40,167 bases of DNA. Source: Hydrotalea sp. Lineage in GTDB: Bacteria > Bacteroidota > Bacteroidia > Chitinophagales > Chitinophagaceae. Each line of letters opens with the position of its first letter. The stretch's first letter is position 1. Below the pieces are notes generated by a model. The model had not been told where the DNA came from. It worked only from the letters and a program-made list of their open reading frames with translations, and did not search any database. This document shows, piece after piece, positions 1 through 9,534 of this stretch. A program made the position numbers and the translations under genes. Location: NCBI GenBank assembly GCA_027364735.1, contig DAHXOT010000012.1:1-40167 (forward strand), given 5' to 3'.

Positions 1-366
1 ACTCATTAGTTTGGCTAAAAAAGTATTTAATTCAAAAAATAAATTTACGCCAATGCTGTAATTGCTCGAATAAATGAATGCTCCGTTTTGATTGTTTACA
101 ATGTTTTTAATTTCATCCCAATTATTTAACCAACCTGTTGATCCAGAAATAACCGGTATACCAAATTCTATGCATTTTTTTATATTTTGAAAGGCACTGT
201 GTGGGTTAGTAAATTCAATAGCAACATCGGCTTGGGCAATATTTTCTTTATTTAAATCAGCCGCATTATCTACATCTATTTTTAAAACAATAGTATGACC
301 TTTTTCTATGGCAATTTCTTCAATAGCTTTACCCATTTTGCCATATCCTATTAGTGCAATTTTCAT
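1..366 (-). CDS. dapB: 4-hydroxy-tetrahydrodipicolinate reductase, N-terminal part (cut by window edge)
   Basis: Open reading frame of 122 codons from an ATG at 366 that runs off the left edge without a stop. The N-terminus MKIALIGYGKMGKAIEEIA holds the dinucleotide-binding GxGxMG motif of a Rossmann fold. It is followed by a conserved EFTNP segment and an SGSTGW segment at the nucleotide pocket, as in DapB. The enzyme reduces hydroxy-tetrahydrodipicolinate with NAD(P)H in the lysine and diaminopimelate pathway and is cytoplasmic. Bacteroidota DapB proteins are about 240 residues, so roughly half is missing. It is the last gene seen of a parA-parB-DUF5683-dapB cluster, a common order in this phylum; a signal peptidase gene (lepB) often follows, outside this window. 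Confidence 0.93.
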   Translation of the reverse strand, partial: MKIALIGYGKMGKAIEEIAIEKGHTIVLKIDVDNAADLNKENIAQADVAIEFTNPHSAFQNIKKCIEFGIPVISGSTGWLNNWDEIKNIVNNQNGAFIYSSNYSIGVNLFFELNTFLAKLMS

Positions 367-422
367 GTGTAATAATTAAAATTGTAATTGAAAATTATAG
401 TTGTGAAAGTACAGCAAATCTG

Positions 423-1073
423 TTATTTGGCAGTAGCAAGTTTTGTTTTGTGTGAATTGTTTTTAAAGTTAAAAACCAAACTAATTCCCGGCGAATTGGT
501 TACGGTATTAAAAGATGGCTCAACGTGTAGCGATAAATCGTTGCTGATATCAAAATCTTTTAAATGCCCAAATACAGTAGCATCGGCAACATTTACACCC
601 CAAATAATGATAAACCAAAAAATAGAAAAGTCTCTGTTTTTTCTGTATTGATTTCTTGCATTTTGCAAAGTGGCCAAGTCGTAAGCACCCGATCTAACTC
701 CTGCTTGAATTTCCGGATTTATGTTGTGTAGTTGCGATGTATCGTTATTCATTTTTGCTGCATATAATGCCTCGTATGCAAACTTGGTTATTTTATAATA
801 TTTGTTATTAAATATAAAAGTAGAGGTAGGTATAGCCAATGCACCGTACACAAGTGGTATTTTCCAATATTCTCTGTTATATGCTTGTCCCCATCCCGGA
901 ATAATTAATGAGCGTCTGGTGGCAATGCGTGGAATGTGTTTGCGAATGTGTGCTGAATCTTTTTTGTTGCTTGTTACAATTGTATGCACCGAATCTTTGG
1001 AAGAAGATTGTGCTAACAGAGTAACCGATAAGCCCATAATAAAAATTAGTAGTATACTCAGTTGTAGCTTCAT
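423..1073 (-). CDS. DUF5683 family membrane/exported protein
   Basis: Protein of 216 residues. It starts with a hydrophobic signal-like segment (residues 1-21, ending LLAQ). It then has the family hallmark RSLIIPGWGQAYNREYWKIP near residue 53, a hydrophobic stretch near 75-85, and a second membrane-like segment near 152-165 (IFWFIIIWGVNVADA). The GWGQ-YNR pattern and the place between parB and dapB identify DUF5683, a family widespread in Bacteroidota whose function is unknown. It starts only 4 bases after the parB stop, so it is almost certainly co-transcribed with parAB. No catalytic motif is visible. Confidence 0.85.
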   Translation of the reverse strand: MKLQLSILLIFIMGLSVTLLAQSSSKDSVHTIVTSNKKDSAHIRKHIPRIATRRSLIIPGWGQAYNREYWKIPLVYGALAIPTSTFIFNNKYYKITKFAYEALYAAKMNNDTSQLHNINPEIQAGVRSGAYDLATLQNARNQYRKNRDFSIFWFIIIWGVNVADATVFGHLKDFDISNDLSLHVEPSFNTVTNSPGISLVFNFKNNSHKTKLATAK

Positions 1074-1077
1074 GGTG

Positions 1078-2004
1078 TTAGCTCACAATTATGTTCATTA
1101 AGTCTAAAATTTTGTTTAATTCTTGTAAAGAATAATATTCAAGCGTAATACTTCCCGATCCGTTTTTACTATGCAGAAGCTTAACTTTTGTTGAAAAGTG
1201 TGATGCTAAATTATCTTCAATTTTTTTGTAGGCAGGAGGTAAATTATTCTTTACAGAAGATTTAACATTAGAAGTAGTGGTATGTTTATATAGGTTTCGT
1301 ACCAATTCTTCTGTTTGGCGAACGCTCAGTTCCTTTAATTTTATTTCGTTAAAAACGTGTAATTGTTTATCAACTGTATCTATGTTAATTAGTGCTCTTG
1401 CATGGCCCATGCTAATACCTCCATTCCGCACAGCTAATTGAATATCGGGAGGTAATTTTAATAAACGAATATAATTGGTAACCGTGCTTCGTTCTTTTCC
1501 CATGCGTTCTGCTACTTGTTCCTGAGTATAATTTAACTCTTCCATCATGCGTTTATAACTTAACCCAATTTCAATAGCATTTAAATCGGCACGTTGTAAA
1601 TTTTCTAGTAATGCTAATTCTAATAGTTCAATATCATTGGCCTGACGAACATATACCGGAACATCTTTTAAGCCGGCAATTTTTGCAGCTCTAAATCTTC
1701 TTTCACCGGCAATTAATTGGTATTTTCCGTTGGTGAGCCGAGAAACTGTAAGGGGTTGAATAATGTCGTGTAACTTTAAAGACGCGGCTAATTCGCTTAA
1801 AGATGCTTCATCAAAATCTCTTCTTGGTTGCTTAGGATTTACGGCAATATCGTTAATAGAAATTCTAAAAATTCCTGTTGCTTGTTCAATAATATTATTC
1901 TTTAAATGCCCTGTGGTAGTTTTTAAATCTGTATCAATATTTTGAAGTAGAGATCTAATTCCTTTGCCAAGAGATTCTTTATTATTTTGCTTAGGTGTAG
2001 TCAT
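1078..2004 (-). CDS. parB: Chromosome partitioning protein ParB (ParB/Spo0J family)
   Basis: Protein of 308 residues with the usual ParB layout. A lysine-rich N-terminus holds the GKGIRSLL element. The ParB/CTPase domain (about residues 45-135) contains box motifs PRRDFDE and AGERRFRAAK; GERRxR is the CTP-binding signature. A helix-turn-helix DNA-binding domain (about 140-225) includes EQVAERMGKERSTV and SMGHARALI. A C-terminal dimerisation segment follows. ParB loads on centromere-like parS sites, spreads as a CTP-dependent clamp and works with ParA in origin segregation. It lies 79 bases after parA and 4 bases before the DUF5683 gene. I found no convincing parS site in the window. Confidence 0.95.
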   Translation of the reverse strand: MTTPKQNNKESLGKGIRSLLQNIDTDLKTTTGHLKNNIIEQATGIFRISINDIAVNPKQPRRDFDEASLSELAASLKLHDIIQPLTVSRLTNGKYQLIAGERRFRAAKIAGLKDVPVYVRQANDIELLELALLENLQRADLNAIEIGLSYKRMMEELNYTQEQVAERMGKERSTVTNYIRLLKLPPDIQLAVRNGGISMGHARALINIDTVDKQLHVFNEIKLKELSVRQTEELVRNLYKHTTTSNVKSSVKNNLPPAYKKIEDNLASHFSTKVKLLHSKNGSGSITLEYYSLQELNKILDLMNIIVS

Positions 2005-2083
2005 TGAGATTATGCGTTTTAGTTTTAAGTGATTGCTTAATTTTTTAATTAGTAATAGTTACTTAAAACATAGCTTGGTAGCT

Positions 2084-2884
2084 TTAATTTATAATTCTTT
2101 CTTCGTTGGTAATTTTTGTCATATCATTTTTTTGCAAAATTTCTTTGGCAAGGTTAAGATAATTAATTGCACCCTTACTTTCTGCATCGTATAAAATGGC
2201 AGGCTTACCAACACTTGGTGCTTCACTTAATCTGGTATTTCGGTGAATTATGGTAGAAAAAACAATATCATCAAAATGTCGCCTTACTTCACTTACAACT
2301 TGGTTACTTAATCGCAAGCGTCCATCATACATGGTCATTAAAATACCTTCAATTTGTAAATCAGGATTCAATCTGCTTTGTACAATTTTTACAGTATTCA
2401 ATAATTTACCTAATCCTTCTAAAGCAAAAAATTCGCATTGTACAGGCACAACAACACTGGTAGCAGCTACTAAACTATTTACAGTAATTAATCCTAAGGA
2501 AGGTGAGCAATCAATAATTATAAAATCGTAGTTATTTTGTATAGGTTCTAAAACATTTTTTAAAACATTTTCTCTGTTAGGGTAATTTATCATTTCAATT
2601 TCTGCCCCAACCAAATCTATATGAGAGGGTAAAACATCTAAGTGTGGCATTTCGCTTTTTAAAATAACATCTTCTGCCTTAGTATTATTTACCATACAAT
2701 CGTATAGGCTGTTGGTAATATTATGTAAATCGAAACCAACACCGGTTGTGCTGTTTGCCTGCGGATCGGCATCAACTAACAATGTTTTATACTCTAATAC
2801 TGCAAAACTTGCGGCAACATTTATAGCTGTAGTGGTTTTACCAACACCACCTTTTTGATTTGCAATTCCAATTATTCTCGCCAT
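2084..2884 (-). CDS. parA: Chromosome partitioning ATPase ParA (Soj family)
   Basis: P-loop ATPase of the MinD/ParA class with the deviant Walker A motif KGGVGKTTT at residues 11-19, a Walker A' aspartate in [12 protein letters not shown], and Walker [11 protein letters not shown]. Length (266 residues from the preferred start) matches chromosomal Soj/ParA. An ATG two codons upstream (2890) is possible. However, AGGAG directly abuts that codon while sitting six bases from the second ATG, which gives the family-typical start [13 protein letters not shown]. The protein forms an ATP-dependent gradient on nucleoid DNA that moves ParB-parS complexes. First gene of the parA-parB-DUF5683-dapB cluster. 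Confidence 0.95.
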   Translation of the reverse strand: MARIIGIANQKGGVGKTTTAINVAASFAVLEYKTLLVDADPQANSTTGVGFDLHNITNSLYDCMVNNTKAEDVILKSEMPHLDVLPSHIDLVGAEIEMINYPNRENVLKNVLEPIQNNYDFIIIDCSPSLGLITVNSLVAATSVVVPVQCEFFALEGLGKLLNTVKIVQSRLNPDLQIEGILMTMYDGRLRLSNQVVSEVRRHFDDIVFSTIIHRNTRLSEAPSVGKPAILYDAESKGAINYLNLAKEILQKNDMTKITNEERIIN

Positions 2885-2965
2885 AAGCATCTCCTGTGAA
2901 GGAAAATTTATTTTAATTATTAAATTAACTCTATTTCTGTAATTAGGTTATGTAAAGTTGGTACT

Positions 2966-3646
2966 TTATAAACTAATTGTTTCTCCAATTGCCGGCAATA
3001 ATAAAGTTTTTCCTGCATTGTTAAAACGGTTTATTGCGTCTTCGGTATCAATTTTTATAAACCCAAATGTATTATAATGTACGCCAATAATTTTGTTTGT
3101 TTGTACAAAAACCGAAGCATTAATAGCATCATCAACATCCATTGTAAAATTGCTGCCAATGGGCAATATGGCAAAATCTAAATCAACCCATGTAGGAATT
3201 AATTGCATATCTAATGTTAATGAAGTATCTCCGCTATAATAAAAATTACCGTTTGCAGTTGTAAAAATAAAACCCATTGGGTTTCCACCATAACTGCCAT
3301 CGGGCAAACTACTGCTGTGTTGGGCTATTACACATTTCACCGTTCCAAAATCAAAAGTCCATTTACCACCAATATTCATTGGATGGGTATTTTCTATCCC
3401 TTGTTTTTGCAGCCAATCGTGTATTTCCCAGTTGGTAACTACTTTAGCACCTGTTCTTTTCGCAATTGCTACACAATCTGCAATATGATCTACATGCCCA
3501 TGGCTTACAAAAATATAATCAGCAGCAATATTGTTTATATCAATATGTTTGGCCAATTCATTATAAGAAATGAAGGGGTCGAATAATATTTTCTTTTTTT
3601 GTACTTCTACTAAAAAAGAAGCATGACCGAAATAAGTATATTTCAT
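2966..3646 (-). CDS. UPF0173-type metal-dependent hydrolase (metallo-beta-lactamase fold)
   Basis: Protein of 226 residues with the metallo-beta-lactamase fold. Metal ligands are visible in SHGHVDHIAD (HxHxDH, around residues 49-54). Further conserved elements are the N-terminal YFGHASFLVE, the ILFDPF strand, YYSGDTSLT (bridging Asp) and the late IGVHYNTF histidine. The compact size without a nucleic-acid-binding domain matches the UPF0173 (YtkL-like) family, whose substrate is unknown; it should be cytoplasmic. A -7-like box lies 23 bases upstream of the ATG. It reads in the same direction as parA, 76 bases from it, so it could be co-transcribed or separate. Confidence 0.85.
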   Translation of the reverse strand: MKYTYFGHASFLVEVQKKKILFDPFISYNELAKHIDINNIAADYIFVSHGHVDHIADCVAIAKRTGAKVVTNWEIHDWLQKQGIENTHPMNIGGKWTFDFGTVKCVIAQHSSSLPDGSYGGNPMGFIFTTANGNFYYSGDTSLTLDMQLIPTWVDLDFAILPIGSNFTMDVDDAINASVFVQTNKIIGVHYNTFGFIKIDTEDAINRFNNAGKTLLLPAIGETISL

Positions 3647-3669
3647 TTATGAACTATTTTGCCGATAAA

Positions 3670-3677
3670 CAAAAATA
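3670..3677 (-). promoter_or_regulatory. Candidate -7 box (TATTTTTG) for the UPF0173 gene
   Basis: On the minus strand TATTTTTG matches the Bacteroidota -7 consensus TAnnTTTG, about 23 bases upstream of the start at 3646. No clear TTG is seen at the -33 distance, so support is limited to one box. Confidence 0.4.
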
Positions 3678-3762
3678 CAGTTTAACAGGGTTCTTTTATA
3701 ATTATTTGATTAATACTAATATTAATTGCAGCTAAGTTGTCAACATTTTTTTTATTAAAACC

Positions 3763-3792
3763 TTGCCTTGTTATTATAAACCTCCAAATTTG
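3763..3792 (+). promoter_or_regulatory. Candidate promoter upstream of the metallophosphoesterase gene
   Basis: TTG at 3763-3765, a 19-base spacer and CAAATTTG at 3785-3792. This approximates the Bacteroidota TTG / TAnnTTTG arrangement with the first T replaced by C. The ATG follows 22 bases later (3815). Confidence 0.35.
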
Positions 3793-3814
3793 CATATTCA
3801 ATAAATAAAACTCA

Positions 3815-5068
3815 ATGAGAAATTCCGGAACATGGTTTATTATCGCTGCAATAATGTTGGTAATTGATATTTATGTATTTCAAGCTGTAAAAGTTGTTTC
3901 AATTAATAGTTCTGAAAAATCTAAAATAATTATTCATACAGTATATTGGGTTGTAAGTGGGGCTACACTATTATTATTAATTACTTTTCCGTATATCTAT
4001 GTTTTACAAGTTTCAAAAGTGTTTCGTAATTATATTTTTGCCATTTTGGTAGGATTATTTTTTGCCAAAATTATTGGATCAATATTTTTTTTATTAGATG
4101 ATATTAGGCGATTAATGCTTTTTATTATGAGCAAAGTATTTTCCAGTACAGGAGCACATTTTGCCGATGCAGAAGGGGCTATTTCTCGTTCTGTTTTTTT
4201 AAGTTGGCTGGGTATTGGTTTGGGCAGTAGCTTATTTGGTACGTTGCTTTATGGGTTTAGTAATAAATACAATTATCAATTGCGAAAAATAAAACTTTCA
4301 TTTCCTAATTTACCCAATGCTTTTGTAGGATTGAAAATTATTCATATCAGCGATATTCATAGCGGAAGCTTTCAAAATAAACCTGCTGTTAAAAAAGGAA
4401 TTGATATTATTTTAAAACAAAATCCAGATTTAATTTTATTTACAGGCGATTTAGTGAATGATAGGCACGAGGAAATGAATGATTATATGGATGTATTCAG
4501 TCAACTGAAAGCTCCAATGGGTGTATATAGTACTTTAGGTAATCACGATTATGGCGATTATGTTAGTTGGCCATCGGCAGAAGCAAAGAAGCAAAATTTA
4601 GAGCAATTAAAACAAGTGCATGCTCAATTAGGATGGCGACTATTAATGAATGAACACGTAATTCTCGAAAAAAGTAATCAATCAATTGCATTATTGGGTA
4701 TTGAAAATTGGGGTGCAAAAGGCAGATTTCCTAAATATGGCAAAATGAAAGAGGCTTATTCCGGTACCGAAAAATATCCTTTTAAAATTTTATTAAGCCA
4801 CGATCCAAGTCATTGGGATGCTCAAGTAAGAACAGAATATCCCGACATAGATTTAACTTTATCGGGGCATACACATGGCTTTCAATTTGGGGTAGATAAT
4901 CCTTATTTTAAATGGAGTCCGGTACAATGGATGTATAAAGAATGGGCCGGATTATATGAAGAACAGAAACAAAAACTTTACGTTAATAGAGGTTACGGTT
5001 TTATTGGATATCCGGGTAGGGTAGGCATTATGCCCGAAATAACTTTAATAGAATTAACTAACCAATAA
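3815..5068 (+). CDS. Membrane-anchored metallophosphoesterase (YkuE/YaeI-like)
   Basis: Protein of 417 residues. The N-terminal 150 residues hold four hydrophobic segments (about 6-24, 42-66, 71-92, 125-146). The C-terminal calcineurin-like phosphoesterase domain has the full metal-ligand set in order: DIHSG, GDLVND, GNHDYGD, a lone histidine in LSHDPSHW, and GHTHGFQFG. These bind two divalent metals. Relatives with this layout include YkuE and YaeI; YaeI-like proteins act on phospholipid-type diphosphates, but the substrate here cannot be read from sequence. The catalytic domain after an even number of membrane passes would lie on the same side as the N-terminus. It stands alone, with 61 bases to the next gene. 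Confidence 0.88.
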   Translation: MRNSGTWFIIAAIMLVIDIYVFQAVKVVSINSSEKSKIIIHTVYWVVSGATLLLLITFPYIYVLQVSKVFRNYIFAILVGLFFAKIIGSIFFLLDDIRRLMLFIMSKVFSSTGAHFADAEGAISRSVFLSWLGIGLGSSLFGTLLYGFSNKYNYQLRKIKLSFPNLPNAFVGLKIIHISDIHSGSFQNKPAVKKGIDIILKQNPDLILFTGDLVNDRHEEMNDYMDVFSQLKAPMGVYSTLGNHDYGDYVSWPSAEAKKQNLEQLKQVHAQLGWRLLMNEHVILEKSNQSIALLGIENWGAKGRFPKYGKMKEAYSGTEKYPFKILLSHDPSHWDAQVRTEYPDIDLTLSGHTHGFQFGVDNPYFKWSPVQWMYKEWAGLYEEQKQKLYVNRGYGFIGYPGRVGIMPEITLIELTNQ

Positions 5069-5129
5069 TTTTTATTTTTATTAAAACAATTTGGCATTAT
5101 CATTGACAATAGTATAAAAATTAAAAAAC

Positions 5130-5711
5130 ATGAAAAAAGTTGTTGCCTTTTTATTTGCCATATTATTTTTTGGCATTATTACACAAGCTCAGGGTATTAA
5201 ATGGGGTATTAAAGCAGGTTCTAATTTAACTAAAATATCCGGGCAATCGTTTAACCAGAACTTCAATTTAGCATATCAGGCCGGCTTATTTTCGGAAATA
5301 GATTTTACCAATACAATTGGTATTCAGCCCGAAATTTTATTTAGCGAAACCTCTTCTACAACTACATCGGGACTTAATGCAATATATTCTAACTTTAATT
5401 TAAATCATTCATTCAATTTAAATTATCTTTCAATTCCAATTCTATTGAGATATAATTTAAATAAATTAGTAACCTTAAATGTTGGTCCGCAGTTTAGTAT
5501 TTTAATGAGCAATAACAATACAGTTATGCAAAATGGAGAAAATGCATTTAAGCAAGGCGATGTATCTATGGTTGGTGGTATTCAATTAAATCTTGCAGCT
5601 TTTAGAATTTATGGAAGATATGCAATTGGAATAAGCGATTTAAATAATATATCTAATCAAGATACATGGAATAGCCAACAAATTCAATTAGGAATTGGAT
5701 TGAGATTATAA
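5130..5711 (+). CDS. Outer-membrane beta-barrel protein (PorT/OmpX-like)
   Basis: Protein of 193 residues with an N-terminal signal peptide (about residues 1-20, ending TQAQG). The rest alternates polar and hydrophobic residues as in small outer-membrane barrels. It opens with IKWGIKAGSNLTKISG, contains LSIPILLRYNLNKLVTLNVGPQ, and ends in LGIGLRL; the aromatic-poor but barrel-like ending fits. These features match the broad PorT-family/OmpX-like domain of Bacteroidota. A membership in the type IX system (true PorT/SprT) is not implied. It is single-gene, closed by a strong terminator 25 bases downstream. Confidence 0.82.
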   Translation: MKKVVAFLFAILFFGIITQAQGIKWGIKAGSNLTKISGQSFNQNFNLAYQAGLFSEIDFTNTIGIQPEILFSETSSTTTSGLNAIYSNFNLNHSFNLNYLSIPILLRYNLNKLVTLNVGPQFSILMSNNNTVMQNGENAFKQGDVSMVGGIQLNLAAFRIYGRYAIGISDLNNISNQDTWNSQQIQLGIGLRL

Positions 5712-5735
5712 AAATAGAAAATTGCAAGTATTTAC

Positions 5736-5759
5736 ATCCCGCCTTTGGCGGGATTTTTT
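5736..5759 (+). terminator. Rho-independent terminator after the barrel gene
   Basis: Perfect 8-bp stem ATCCCGCC / GGCGGGAT with a TTT loop (5736-5754), followed by a run of five T (5755-5759). It sits 25 bases after the stop of the outer-membrane barrel gene. Confidence 0.9.
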
Positions 5760-5887
5760 ATGCCATTTTGTACTTTACTGATATAAATCTTTGTTGGTGG
5801 CATTAATATTGAGTTACTTTATCCTTTCATCTAAAATCAATATTAAAAATTTTAGTTGATGACATTTTGACCATTGAAATAAATGAT

Positions 5888-8290
5888 ATGATTAATAGTA
5901 ATAAAACATTTTTGCTTTCGGAAGAAGATGCCGACTTTATGCCCATCATTCCAATTAATGAAAGTGATACCGAACAAGAAAAAATAATTATTCCGGATAG
6001 TTTACCTATTCTTCCTTTAAAAAATACTGTATTATTCCCAGGTGTTGTATTGCCAATAACTGTTGGAAGAGATAAAAGCATAAAAGCAGTTAATGAAGCA
6101 TATAAAAGCGATAAATTGATTGGCGTAATTGCACAAAGAGATGCTCAAGTGGAAGAACCAGAAATAAAAGATTTATGTCAAGTAGGTACGGTTGCCCGAA
6201 TTGTAAAACTTATTAAAATGCCCGATGGAGGTACCACTGTAATTATTCAGGGAAAGAAGCGGTTTGAATTGTTACACGTTATTTCCGAAGAGCCTTATTT
6301 TAGAGCTGCCATAAAACTATTCGAAGATCCTGTAACCACCGATGACGATCATTTTAATGCGTACATTAGTTCTATTAAAGATTTGGCTGCACAAATTATT
6401 CAGCTATCTCCCAATTTACCAACAGAAGCTTCTATTATTCTAAAAAATATTGAAAGCCCTTCCTTCTTAATCAACTTTGTAAGCAGTAATTTAAATAATG
6501 ATATTGCAGAAAAACAAAACCTTCTTGAAATTCATAATATAAAAGAAAGAGCCGAAAAATTAATGCAATTATTGCAATTAGAACTTCAGTTTGCCGAACT
6601 TAAAAATAAAGTAACCAATAAAACAAGAACAGAAATAGATAAACAACAAAGAGAATATTTTTTACAGCAACAATTAAAGAGTATTAAAGATGAATTAGGC
6701 GGCGATACTAATGAACGCGAATTGATTGAAATGAAGAAGAAAGCTGAGGCAAAGCATTGGACAGACGCTGCAAAAGCCATGTTTAAATCGGAAATAGAAA
6801 AATTGGAAAGAATGCATCCTTCCACCCCCGATTATTCGGTTGTTTATAATCATTTGGATTTATTATTAGACTTGCCATGGCAAGAATATACTAACGATAA
6901 TTACGATTTAACTAATGCCCGAAAAATTTTAGATGCCGACCATTACGGCATGCAAAAAATTAAAAACAGAATTTTAGAATATTTGGCTGTATTAAAATTA
7001 AAAGGTGATATGAAAAGCCCAATACTTTGTTTTTTAGGTCCTCCGGGTATTGGCAAAACATCTTTAGGTAAAAGTATTGCTCATGCGGTTGGAAGAAAAT
7101 ATGTGAGAGTAAGTTTGGGCGGATTACATGATGAAAGTGAAATTAGAGGGCATCGGAAAACCTATATAGGGGCAATGCCTGGAAGAGTAATACAAAATAT
7201 TCGTAAAATAAAATCCTCTAATCCGGTAATGATTTTGGATGAAATTGATAAAATTGGTAACGATTTTAGAGGAGATCCATCTTCTGCTTTATTGGAAGTG
7301 TTAGATCCCGAACAAAATCATTCTTTCTACGATAATTATTTAGAATTAGAATACGATTTAAGTAAAGTATTATTTATTGCTACAGCCAATAATATACAAA
7401 ATATTCAGCCCGCATTGCGAGATAGATTAGAAATAATTGATCTTAGCGGTTATGCTATTGAAGAAAAAGTAGAAATAGCCAAGCAACATTTAATTCCTAA
7501 GCAACGAGAAGCTCACGGATTAAAAGATATAAAATTTACCATTCACGATAAAGTAGTAGAAAAAATAATTGAAAACTATACAAGAGAAAGTGGTGTTCGT
7601 GAATTAGATAGGCAACTTGCTTCTATCATGCGGTATGAAGCAAAAGAATTTACTATAAAAAGTAAAATTAAGCCTACCCTTACTTCGGCCGATGTTCAAA
7701 AAATTTTAGGTCAACCCCGATATAGCAATGAAATTTATAAAACTGCTAATATGCCGGGTGTTGCAGTTGGTTTAGCATGGACTTATGTTGGAGGAGATAT
7801 TCTTTTTATTGAAACTATTTTAAGTGAAGGTAAAGGTGAATTAAAACTTACCGGAAACTTAGGAAATGTAATGAAGGAAAGTGCTTCTACTGCTTTAACA
7901 TACTTACAAGCTAATGCCAAAAAAATTGGGTTAAATACGGAAGATGTAGCCAAAAAATCTATTCATATTCATGTGCCCGAAGGGGCCGTGCCCAAAGATG
8001 GTCCCAGTGCCGGTATCACCATGCTTAGTTCTTTAGCATCTGCTTTTACAGGACGAAAAGTAAAACCATATTTAGCCATGACCGGCGAGATTACTTTACG
8101 TGGACAAGTACTACCGGTTGGAGGAATTAAGGAAAAAGTATTAGCTGCTAAGCGTTCGGGTTTAAAAGAAATTATTTTATGCTGGCAAAATGAAAAAGAT
8201 GTTCAGGAAATTGATAGCAATTTTATTAAAGGATTAGAATTTCATTATGTTAAAACTATGCAGCAAGTACTTGATTTGGCGCTTGTATAG
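5888..8290 (+). CDS. lon: ATP-dependent Lon protease
   Basis: Lon of 800 residues from the ATG at 5888. A TTG seven codons upstream (5867) keeps the frame open but is a weaker choice. Domains in order: N-terminal substrate-binding LON domain (about 35-240, opening LPILPLKNTVLFPGVVLPI), a coiled coil, an AAA+ module with Walker A GPPGIGKTS (near 384) and Walker B ILDEIDKIG, and the protease domain. The catalytic dyad is Ser707 in KDGPSAG and Lys750 in GGIKEK; the 43-residue spacing equals that of S679/K722 in E. coli Lon. It degrades misfolded and regulatory proteins in the cytoplasm. A terminator 102 bases downstream makes it monocistronic. Confidence 0.97.
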   Translation: MINSNKTFLLSEEDADFMPIIPINESDTEQEKIIIPDSLPILPLKNTVLFPGVVLPITVGRDKSIKAVNEAYKSDKLIGVIAQRDAQVEEPEIKDLCQVGTVARIVKLIKMPDGGTTVIIQGKKRFELLHVISEEPYFRAAIKLFEDPVTTDDDHFNAYISSIKDLAAQIIQLSPNLPTEASIILKNIESPSFLINFVSSNLNNDIAEKQNLLEIHNIKERAEKLMQLLQLELQFAELKNKVTNKTRTEIDKQQREYFLQQQLKSIKDELGGDTNERELIEMKKKAEAKHWTDAAKAMFKSEIEKLERMHPSTPDYSVVYNHLDLLLDLPWQEYTNDNYDLTNARKILDADHYGMQKIKNRILEYLAVLKLKGDMKSPILCFLGPPGIGKTSLGKSIAHAVGRKYVRVSLGGLHDESEIRGHRKTYIGAMPGRVIQNIRKIKSSNPVMILDEIDKIGNDFRGDPSSALLEVLDPEQNHSFYDNYLELEYDLSKVLFIATANNIQNIQPALRDRLEIIDLSGYAIEEKVEIAKQHLIPKQREAHGLKDIKFTIHDKVVEKIIENYTRESGVRELDRQLASIMRYEAKEFTIKSKIKPTLTSADVQKILGQPRYSNEIYKTANMPGVAVGLAWTYVGGDILFIETILSEGKGELKLTGNLGNVMKESASTALTYLQANAKKIGLNTEDVAKKSIHIHVPEGAVPKDGPSAGITMLSSLASAFTGRKVKPYLAMTGEITLRGQVLPVGGIKEKVLAAKRSGLKEIILCWQNEKDVQEIDSNFIKGLEFHYVKTMQQVLDLALV

Positions 8291-8391
8291 TTGCCATTAA
8301 TAGAAATTGATTTGTTTTTAAACAAAACTTTATCAACTTTGTATTTATTCAATCAACAGATTTTTTCATGTTGGTTGTTTTAAGGGTTAAG

Positions 8392-8420
8392 ATCCCCCAT
8401 TTTTATGGGGGATTATTTTT
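8392..8420 (+). terminator. Rho-independent terminator after lon
   Basis: Perfect 9-bp stem ATCCCCCAT / ATGGGGGAT with a TTTT loop (8392-8413), followed by TATTTTTT. It lies upstream of the porQ start at 8491 and argues against any start for that gene before the hairpin. Confidence 0.9.
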
Positions 8421-8490
8421 TAAAAGGTTTATCACATTAAAACAAGTTTATGAAATATTACAGCAAACTTTATTTTATCTTCATCGTACT

Positions 8491-9534
8491 ATGAGGTTTC
8501 GTTTAATTGCTATATTAATAAGTTTGGCTATTGCTATTTTATCCAACGCCCAACAATTGGGTGGTAATACCGTGTATAATTTTATGAATCAGCCCAACTC
8601 TGCACAATTATCGGCTTTAGGTGGAGTAAATATTTCTAATATTACGAATGATGTTTCAATGAGTTTTGCCAACCCTGCCTTATTAAGGCAACAAATGAAT
8701 TTACAATTAAGCAGCTCGTTTAATAGTTATTTTGCCGGTATAAGAAATTATAGTGCAACTTCTGCTTGGTATCTATCAAAATCTTCAACTAATATAGCTT
8801 TAGGCGTTAATTATTTTGATTATGGAAATATCACTCAAACAGATGCTGCCGGAAATATTTTAGGAAATTTTCATCCAAACGATAATGTGCTGCAAATAAT
8901 GGCCTCTCGTAAATATTTACAACATTGGTGGTATGGGGCTACAATTAAATTTATATCGAGTAATTATGGGCAATATAGAAGTAATGGATTGGCCGTAGAT
9001 GTAGGAATTAATTATTACGATTCTGTTCATTTATTTCAAGTGGGGTTTGTAACAAAAAATTGGGGTGCACAGTTAAAAAGTTATTCCGCCAATTCGTTAA
9101 AAGAGCAATTGCCTTTTGATATGCAATTAGGAATAACCAAGCGTTTAGCACATGCACCTATTCAGTTTTCATTAACTGCCCATCATTTACAAGCATTTAA
9201 TATTTATTATAGCGATAGTAGCTTTAATAATTTTATAGGAGATAATAGCAATAGTGCAAACAATTCGGCACTAAATAAAATTGTATCGCATTTAGTATTG
9301 GCTACACAATTTTTTATTTCCGATCAGCTTGAGCTTACTACTGCATTTAATTTTTTAAATCGGCGTGATTTAAATATTTATAATACAACCAATGGCTTAA
9401 ATGGCTTTACCTTAGGCATTGGAGCATATTTAAAAAAGATACATCTACGCTATGCAACAGGCTTTTATCAGCAAAATATGTTTCATCAAATTAGTTTAAA
9501 TATAGATTGGAAAGGCAATACTTTATTTAATTAA
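8491..9534 (+). CDS. porQ: Type IX secretion system outer-membrane protein PorQ
   Basis: 347 residues from the ATG at 8491. The open frame extends back to 8368, but that stretch contains the lon terminator, and only the 8491 start gives a proper signal peptide (MRFRLIAILISLAIAILSNA). The mature N-terminus (GGNTVYNFMNQPNSAQLSAL then GGVN) and NDVSMSFANPALL are the PorQ signature. The remainder reads as an outer-membrane barrel of the FadL-like kind, ending in SLNIDWKGNTLFN. PorQ belongs to the type IX secretion attachment complex (with PorU, PorV and PorZ) that places cargo on the cell surface. Other T9SS genes are not in the window. Its last 8 bases overlap the convergent pseudouridine synthase gene. 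Confidence 0.85.
   Translation: MRFRLIAILISLAIAILSNAQQLGGNTVYNFMNQPNSAQLSALGGVNISNITNDVSMSFANPALLRQQMNLQLSSSFNSYFAGIRNYSATSAWYLSKSSTNIALGVNYFDYGNITQTDAAGNILGNFHPNDNVLQIMASRKYLQHWWYGATIKFISSNYGQYRSNGLAVDVGINYYDSVHLFQVGFVTKNWGAQLKSYSANSLKEQLPFDMQLGITKRLAHAPIQFSLTAHHLQAFNIYYSDSSFNNFIGDNSNSANNSALNKIVSHLVLATQFFISDQLELTTAFNFLNRRDLNIYNTTNGLNGFTLGIGAYLKKIHLRYATGFYQQNMFHQISLNIDWKGNTLFN

Noticed and set aside
498-515. GGTTACGGTATTAAAAG inside the DUF5683 gene, considered as a third copy of the ECF element
   Set aside because: The two blocks are only two bases apart and lie in coding sequence, so they cannot act as -35 and -10.
5867-5887. TTG start for Lon seven codons upstream of the ATG
   Set aside because: TTG starts are rare here and the added residues are not conserved; the ATG at 5888 is preferred, though not proven.
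8368-8490. Upstream extension of porQ by 41 codons
   Set aside because: The stretch includes the lon terminator (8392-8420) and would bury the signal peptide inside the protein.
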